A stretch of 63,212 nt of DNA, from the NCBI GenBank assembly GCA_030066085.1, contig JASJCI010000034.1, positions 1-63,212 of the forward strand. Reading direction: 5' to 3'. Below, piece by piece: positions 58,568 through 63,212 of this stretch. Under the pieces are notes generated by a model that saw only the letters and a list, made by a program, of their open reading frames with translations, searched no databases and was not told the DNA's origin. The stretch's first letter is position 1. The number at the start of each line of letters is the position of its first letter. Position numbers and translations under genes: made by a program. The stretch comes from Gammaproteobacteria bacterium. Its GTDB lineage: Bacteria > Pseudomonadota > Gammaproteobacteria > GCA-001735895.

Positions 58568-61000
58568 ATGCAATCCAAGGCGAAAATCGTCATCATCGGC
58601 GGCGGCGTAATGGGCTGTTCGCTCGCTTATCATCTGTGCAAGGAAGGCGAGAGCGACGTCGTTCTGCTGGAAAAAGCCGAGCTGACCAGCGGTTCGACCT
58701 GGCATGCGGCCGGCCAGATCACGCACTCGGTCAGCCACTGGAGCCTGGCCAAGATGGCGGCCTACGGCACCGAGCTGTATCCGCGCCTCGAGGACGAAAC
58801 CGGTCAGTCATGTACCTGGCACGGCAGCGGTTCGCTGCGCATTGCCTACACCCAGGACGAGGTCGACTGGATCAAGTACACGCTGTCGGTCGGCAAGGGC
58901 CTGGGCCACGAGATGGAAATTGTCGACCCGGCGCGCATCGCCGAGCTGCACCCCTTCTACAACCTCGACGGCGTCAAGGCCGCGCTGTATACCCCGCACG
59001 ACGGGCACGTCGACCCGGCCGGCGTGGCCTTCGCGATGGCCAAGGGTGCGCGCATGATGGGCGGCACGGTGATTCGCCATAACCGGGTCACGGGCATTAC
59101 CCGTGCCGGCGAGGGTTTTGTCGTGCACACGGAGAAAGGCGATATCGAAGCCGACATCGTGGTCAATTCCGGCGGCACCTACGCGCGCCAGATCGGCGAG
59201 TGGGTCGGGCTCGACCTGCCGATCGCCAACATGCTGCACCATTACCTCATTACCGAGAACGTGCCCGAGTTCGAGGCGCTGGACAAGGAGCTGCCGGTCA
59301 TCCGCGACGATTCGCAGGTTTCCGGTTACATCCGCATGGAGCAGAAGTCAGGACTGATCGGCATCTACGAGAAAGCCAATGCAGCCTCGGTGTGGGATGA
59401 CGGTACCCCCTGGGAATCCGAGAACGAACTGTTCGAACCCGACTTCGATCGTATCGAGCCGTGGCTGATCAACGCGCTGGAGCGCATGCCGATCCTCGCC
59501 GACAAGGGTATCAAGAGCGTCGTGCACGGCGCGATCACGCATCCGCCGGACGGCAACATGCTGCTGGGGCCGTCGGGGCTGAAAAACTTCTGGTTGTGCT
59601 GCGGTTCGCAGGTCGGCATCGCCTGGGGGCCGGGTGCCGGCAAGTACCTCGCGCAGTGGATGGTGCACGGCGCGGCCGACGTGTCGATGCGCAGTTTCGA
59701 TCCCCGTCGTTTCGGCGCGCGCATCGACGACGAATACCGTATCGACAAGGCCAAGGAAGATTACCTGCTGCGGCACGAAATCCCGTTTCCGCACCTGGAC
59801 CGGCCGGCGCTGCGGCCGTCACACTCGAAGCTGTCGCCGCTGTATCAAACCCTGCTCGACAAGGGTGCGGTTTACGAAGACGTCTACGGCTGGGAGCGGC
59901 CTTACTGGTACGCGGTCGGCGGGGTCGAGCAAAAGCACATCGAGAGCTTCCGCCGCAGCGAGCTGTTCGACGTCATCGGCAACGAGGTGCGCGGCATGCG
60001 CGCGCACGCCGGCATTGCCGATCTCACCGCATTTGCCAAGATCGAGATTTCCGGTGCCGGCGCGGAAGCTTTCCTCGAGCGCGTGCAGTCGAACAAGGTG
60101 CCGCAAAAAGTCGGCAGCGTGACGCTGACCTACCTGATGCTGGACAACGGCCGGATCGAGGGCGAGGCCACCATCATCAAGCTCGACGATAACCGCTACT
60201 ACATGGTTTATGCCGCGGTGCGCGAAGCGGCCCTGCTCAACTGGATGGAAGAAGAAGTCCGCACTGGCGAAGACGTCGTGTTCGAAAACGTTTCCGAAGC
60301 CTACGGCGTCATCATGCTGGCCGGTCCGGCCGCGCGCCGCATCCTCGCGCACTGCACCGACGCCGCGCTCGATAACGCGAGCTTTCGCTGGCTGTCGACG
60401 CAGCACATCACCGTCGCCGGGGTCGACGCCGTGCGCGCGCTGCGCGTGACCTACACCGGCGAGCTCGGCTGGGAGCTGCACGTGCCGATCAACGGCATGC
60501 TCGACGTCTACCAGGCGCTGGTCAACACGCCTGACAGCAACGGGCTGGTGCACGTGGGTTCGGCGACGCTAAACGCGGTGCGGATGGAAAAAGCTTACCG
60601 TTCCGGACACGAGATCACCAACGAAGTCACGATCACCGAGGCGGACGTCGCGCGTTTCTCCCGTGACGGCGGCTTCCAGGGCGCCGGGGCGTCGCTCGAG
60701 CCGGCGAGTCGCTGGGTACTGACCTACCTGCAGCTCGATGAGCCGGCGGCCGACGCGGTGCAGTGCGACCCGCTCGGCTCCGAGTCGGTCTGGCGTGACG
60801 GCAAAGCCGTTGGCCAGATCTCGTCGGGCGGTTACGGGTACGCAATCGGTGCCTACCTGGCTTATGCCTACATCAAGCCCGAGCTGAACCATGTCGGCAA
60901 CGAGTTCGAGCTCATGGTCATGGGTGAATCCCGGCGCGCGGTGATCGTCGAGCAGTGCGTTTACGACCCCGATAATCTTTTGCCGCGCAGCGAGGACTGA
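58568..61000 (+). CDS. FAD-dependent dehydrogenase with a GcvT-type folate domain (dimethylglycine/sarcosine dehydrogenase family)
   Basis: An 810-residue two-part demethylase. The N-terminal DAO domain has KIVIIGGGVMGCSLAYHL and the STWHAAG motif (near residue 47), whose histidine carries covalent FAD in dimethylglycine and sarcosine dehydrogenases. The middle (about 370-425) is the FAO_M segment. The C-terminal half (about 430-800) is a GcvT/aminomethyltransferase fold with YGWERPYWY, ADLTAFAKIEISG and GELGWELHVP, which passes the methyl carbon to tetrahydrofolate. The ATG at 58568 follows GGAG. It is separated from the next gene by 2 bp. It probably removes the later methyl groups after the Rieske enzyme. 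Confidence 0.92.
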   Translation: MQSKAKIVIIGGGVMGCSLAYHLCKEGESDVVLLEKAELTSGSTWHAAGQITHSVSHWSLAKMAAYGTELYPRLEDETGQSCTWHGSGSLRIAYTQDEVDWIKYTLSVGKGLGHEMEIVDPARIAELHPFYNLDGVKAALYTPHDGHVDPAGVAFAMAKGARMMGGTVIRHNRVTGITRAGEGFVVHTEKGDIEADIVVNSGGTYARQIGEWVGLDLPIANMLHHYLITENVPEFEALDKELPVIRDDSQVSGYIRMEQKSGLIGIYEKANAASVWDDGTPWESENELFEPDFDRIEPWLINALERMPILADKGIKSVVHGAITHPPDGNMLLGPSGLKNFWLCCGSQVGIAWGPGAGKYLAQWMVHGAADVSMRSFDPRRFGARIDDEYRIDKAKEDYLLRHEIPFPHLDRPALRPSHSKLSPLYQTLLDKGAVYEDVYGWERPYWYAVGGVEQKHIESFRRSELFDVIGNEVRGMRAHAGIADLTAFAKIEISGAGAEAFLERVQSNKVPQKVGSVTLTYLMLDNGRIEGEATIIKLDDNRYYMVYAAVREAALLNWMEEEVRTGEDVVFENVSEAYGVIMLAGPAARRILAHCTDAALDNASFRWLSTQHITVAGVDAVRALRVTYTGELGWELHVPINGMLDVYQALVNTPDSNGLVHVGSATLNAVRMEKAYRSGHEITNEVTITEADVARFSRDGGFQGAGASLEPASRWVLTYLQLDEPAADAVQCDPLGSESVWRDGKAVGQISSGGYGYAIGAYLAYAYIKPELNHVGNEFELMVMGESRRAVIVEQCVYDPDNLLPRSED

Positions 61001-61002
61001 GC

Positions 61003-62391
61003 ATGGCCGCGATCATCAACCAGGAAAACACCATGTCACTGGCAGAGTCTTACCCGAGTCACGATCCCGAATGGGTCGCGCAGGTGCACGCGACCCAGTA
61101 CCTGCAGAGCTGGTCGAAGCAGGGTGGCAAGCCGCGCGTCATCACCGGCGGAGAGGGCAGCTGGTTCTGGGACAACCACGGCAAGCGTTACCTCGACTTC
61201 GAGTCGCAGCTGGTGAACCTGAACATGGGCCACCAGCACCCGAAGATCGTCGAGGCGATCAAGCAGCAGGCCGATCGCCTGTGTTACATCGGTCCCGCGA
61301 TGGGTTCGGACGTGCGCAGCGAGCTGGCGGCCATGATCGCCGACATCACGCCGGGTAATATCGTATCGACCTTTTTCACCACCGGCGGCGCGGCCGCCAA
61401 CGAAACCGCGATCCGCATCGCACGGCATTTCACCGGGCGCAGCAAGATCGTTGCGCGCTATCGCAGCTACCACGGCGCCACCGGCGGTACCCTGAGCCTG
61501 ACCGGCGACCCGCGCCACCACCTGACGCGCGCCGACATGCCCGGCGTGGTGCGCATGCTCGATCCCTACGTCTACCGATTACCGACCGGCCATCGCGATC
61601 CGGCCGATTGCCCGGTGTGCCAGGGTGGACCGCACCTCGAAGAAATCCTGATGTACGAAAATCCGAACACGGTGGCGGCGGTGATCCTCGAGCCCGTGGT
61701 GGGCACCAACGGCATCATCGTGCCGCCCGACGGTTACCTGCAGTCGATCGCGGAGACCTGCCGCAAGCACGGTATCCTGCTGATCGTGGACGAGGTCATG
61801 GCCGGCTTCGGCCGCACCGGCAAGTGGTTCGCGGTCGATCACTGGGGCGTCGAGCCCGATATCATTACCGCGGCCAAGGGTATCAACTCCGGCTACGTGC
61901 CGCTCGGTACCATGAGCGTATCGCAGGAGCTCGCCGACTGGCTGGTGGATTACCCGCTGCCGGGCGGGCTCACCTACGCCGGCCACCCGCTGGCCTGCGC
62001 GTCCGGCATCGCCGCGATCCGCGCGATGGCAGAAGAGGATGCGCTCGGCAACGCGACCCGGCTGGGCGAAGCCATGCGCGACGAGCTGTGGACCATGGCC
62101 GAGCGTCATCCCTGTCTCGGCGACGTGCGCGGCCTGGGCATGTTCAACGGTATCGAGCTGGTGAAAGATCGCGAAACCCGCGAGCCGCTGGTGCCGTTCG
62201 CGGCCAAGGGTGACGCCGCCGCGCCGATGAACGCGATGATGAAAGCCGGCATGGAGAAGGGCCTCTACCTGTCGTTCTTCTCCAACGTCATTCGCCTGAC
62301 GCCGCCGCTGAACATCAGCGAGGAAGACATGTTTCACGGCCTGAAGGTACTCGACGAGTTACTGGAAATCGGCGACGCCGCCTGCGCCTGA
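61003..62391 (+). CDS. Class III aminotransferase resembling taurine:2-oxoglutarate transaminase
   Basis: A 462-residue PLP enzyme. SWSKQGGKPRVITGGEGSWFW, FESQLVNLNMGHQHPKIVEAI, RSYHGATGGTLSLTGDPRHH, DEVMAGFGRTGKWFAVDHWGV and the PLP lysine in TAAKGINSGYVPLG follow proteins that I recall as taurine:2-oxoglutarate transaminases more closely than GABA or ornithine types. It would turn a primary amine into an aldehyde or oxo acid. It starts 2 bp after the FAD/GcvT gene; an internal ATG at 61033 is an alternative start. In context it would act on the fully demethylated amine. The taurine assignment is by memory of the family only. Confidence 0.85.
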   Translation: MAAIINQENTMSLAESYPSHDPEWVAQVHATQYLQSWSKQGGKPRVITGGEGSWFWDNHGKRYLDFESQLVNLNMGHQHPKIVEAIKQQADRLCYIGPAMGSDVRSELAAMIADITPGNIVSTFFTTGGAAANETAIRIARHFTGRSKIVARYRSYHGATGGTLSLTGDPRHHLTRADMPGVVRMLDPYVYRLPTGHRDPADCPVCQGGPHLEEILMYENPNTVAAVILEPVVGTNGIIVPPDGYLQSIAETCRKHGILLIVDEVMAGFGRTGKWFAVDHWGVEPDIITAAKGINSGYVPLGTMSVSQELADWLVDYPLPGGLTYAGHPLACASGIAAIRAMAEEDALGNATRLGEAMRDELWTMAERHPCLGDVRGLGMFNGIELVKDRETREPLVPFAAKGDAAAPMNAMMKAGMEKGLYLSFFSNVIRLTPPLNISEEDMFHGLKVLDELLEIGDAACA

Positions 62392-62400
62392 ACAATTGAC

Positions 62401-62529
62401 GTCGTCCCCGCGCAAGCGGGGACCTTGCAGACACGCCACAATCCCGGAAACCCCGCACCGGGCCGTCGGCTCGGCCGGGAACCACAAGCACTACACCATT
62501 CATGAGGTCCCCGCTTGCGCGGGGACGAC
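62401..62529. repeat. Large inverted repeat made of two palindromic repeats
   Basis: A 25-bp arm at 62401-62425 is perfectly inverted at 62505-62529, with 79 bp between. Each arm is itself a CCCCGCG/CGCGGGG-type palindrome. It lies between the aminotransferase and CMD genes and may reduce transcription into the latter. Confidence 0.85.
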
Positions 62530-62550
62530 GAGAAGCAAGAGGAATAAAAA

Positions 62551-62931
62551 ATGGATCAAGATCTGTTTGAAAAAGGGCTGGCGCAGCGCAAGGCCACGCT
62601 CGGCGCCGAGTACGTCGAGAAAAACCTGGCCGCGGCCGATGAGTTTACCCGCCCGTTCCAGGAGGCGATGACCGCCTGGTGCTGGGGTTTCGGCTGGGGT
62701 GACGACGTGATCGAGCCGAAGACGCGCTCGATGATGAACCTGGCGATGATCGGTGCGCTGGGCAAGATGCACGAGTGGGAGATCCACTGCCGTGGCGCGC
62801 TCAATAATGGCGTCAGCAAGGAAGAAATCCGCGCGATCATTCACGTCGTCGGAATCTACTGCGGCGTGCCGCAGTCGCTGGAGTGTTTCCGCGTCGCGCG
62901 CAAGGTGCTCGAGGAAGCCGGCGAACTCTAG
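62551..62931 (+). CDS. Carboxymuconolactone decarboxylase family protein
   Basis: A 126-residue CMD-fold protein. The sequence KTRSMMNLAMIGALGKMHEWEIHCRGALNNGVSKEEIRAIIHVVGIYCGVP follows the family helix pattern (here in part: TRSMMNLAMIGALGK, HCRGALNNGVSKEEI, VVGIYCGVPQS). It has no Cys-x2-Cys peroxidase pair as in AhpD, so it belongs with the gamma-carboxymuconolactone type. GCAAGAGGAA precedes the ATG. It follows the Rieske/FAD module on the same strand after the inverted repeat. A lactone or acid decarboxylation step in that pathway is possible, not shown. Confidence 0.85.
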   Translation: MDQDLFEKGLAQRKATLGAEYVEKNLAAADEFTRPFQEAMTAWCWGFGWGDDVIEPKTRSMMNLAMIGALGKMHEWEIHCRGALNNGVSKEEIRAIIHVVGIYCGVPQSLECFRVARKVLEEAGEL

Positions 62932-62940
62932 CCGTCCCCC

Positions 62941-63212
62941 GTCATCCCCGCGCAAGCGGGGATCTCGTTGTGACCGCACAATAACTACTACCGGCTCATC
63001 GTCATCCCGCATCGGCGGACCGCCGCGCAAGCCTGCGCGGCTCGGCGGGGATCCTGGGACGGTGTCACCGAATCAGGAGATCCCCGCTTGCGCGCACTGC
63101 TGTCCGGAATAATTTTTTACAGCACTGTTAACACCTGTCACCCCGCGGCTTGACCGCGGGGTCCAGTGATGAGCCAAGGTTTTCTGGATCCCGCGGTCGA
63201 GCCGCGGGATGA
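62941..63212. repeat. Cluster of palindromic CCCCGC-type repeats to the window end
   Basis: Copies occur at 62941-62965, 63001-63055 (longer, with inner arms), 63077-63095 (partial), 63139-63163 and 63190-63212, in both orientations, with two sub-types (GTCATCCCCGCGCAAGC and CACCCCGCGGCTTGACC). No gene is visible in this 272-bp stretch. It may be a repeat-rich boundary, and the last copies continue past the window. Confidence 0.75.

Overview
The window reads as a 63.2-kb chromosomal piece of a GC-rich gammaproteobacterium, probably marine and metabolically flexible. The evidence is a TRAP-transporter-linked organosulfonate cluster, a large glycogen operon, Rieske/FAD-GcvT methylamine-type genes, a pyruvate:ferredoxin-type oxidoreductase, a 12-heme cytochrome c, and REP-like palindromes of the kind scattered through gammaproteobacterial genomes. 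No rRNA, tRNA, CRISPR array or intact transposase was seen.

Layout. (1) 1-10.5 kb, sulfonate catabolism: a TRAP solute receptor (cut by the window edge), a GMC flavo-dehydrogenase, HpsN (sulfopropanediol 3-dehydrogenase), a Ca2+/Na+ antiporter-type protein, Xsc (sulfoacetaldehyde acetyltransferase), an SDR and a zinc dehydrogenase resembling the HpsO/HpsP pair, and an MFS carrier. Three matching palindromes sit upstream of the receptor/GMC pair, hpsN and xsc, so this looks like one regulon. (2) 10.5-15.8 kb, minus strand: a heme lipoprotein and malQ-glpD-glpK. (3) 16.2-29.1 kb, plus strand: glgB-glgX-glgP-glgC-pgm-glgA-pgi, a complete glycogen synthesis and breakdown operon that joins glycolysis, with galU convergent. 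(4) 30.3-33.1 kb: a flavodoxin-like reductase, an SDR that lacks its catalytic Tyr/Lys, an AstE/AspA-like metallohydrolase, and a GFA-like zinc protein. (5) 33.3-37.2 kb, AT-richer accessory stretch: small lipoproteins, an OmpV/MipA-type gene broken by one in-frame stop, a four-helix membrane protein, palindromes and tandem repeats. (6) 37.2-40.9 kb, signalling: an orphan TAXI receptor beside a GGDEF-EAL protein, and a cyclic-nucleotide-binding protein. (7) 41.3-50.8 kb: a por-type oxidoreductase fused functionally to a GltD/ferredoxin protein, an HhH protein, a YbaK-like protein, an orphan histidine kinase and a class III aminotransferase. (8) 50.8-56.2 kb, minus strand: a FecR-SPOR protein, a hemerythrin, and an overlapping operon of a 12-heme cytochrome, a TPR lipoprotein and a secreted protein. 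(9) 56.5-62.9 kb: a Rieske oxygenase and RpiR regulator divergent from an FAD/GcvT demethylase, a taurine:2-oxoglutarate-type aminotransferase and a CMD-family protein, followed by palindromic repeats.

How the parts may work together. The sulfonate genes would turn DHPS and perhaps isethionate into sulfolactate or sulfoacetaldehyde, and Xsc would release sulfite and acetyl phosphate. The Rieske module looks built to strip methyl groups from an N-methylated amine and then transaminate it. If that amine is a methylated taurine, its product would be the Xsc substrate; this is a hypothesis, weakly supported by a similar operator half-site at both loci. FNR/Anr-like boxes stand upstream of the por operon, the YbaK-like gene, the hemerythrin gene, the 12-heme cytochrome operon and the OmpV-type gene, suggesting a shared low-oxygen response. 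All functions rest on sequence reading alone; no database search was run.
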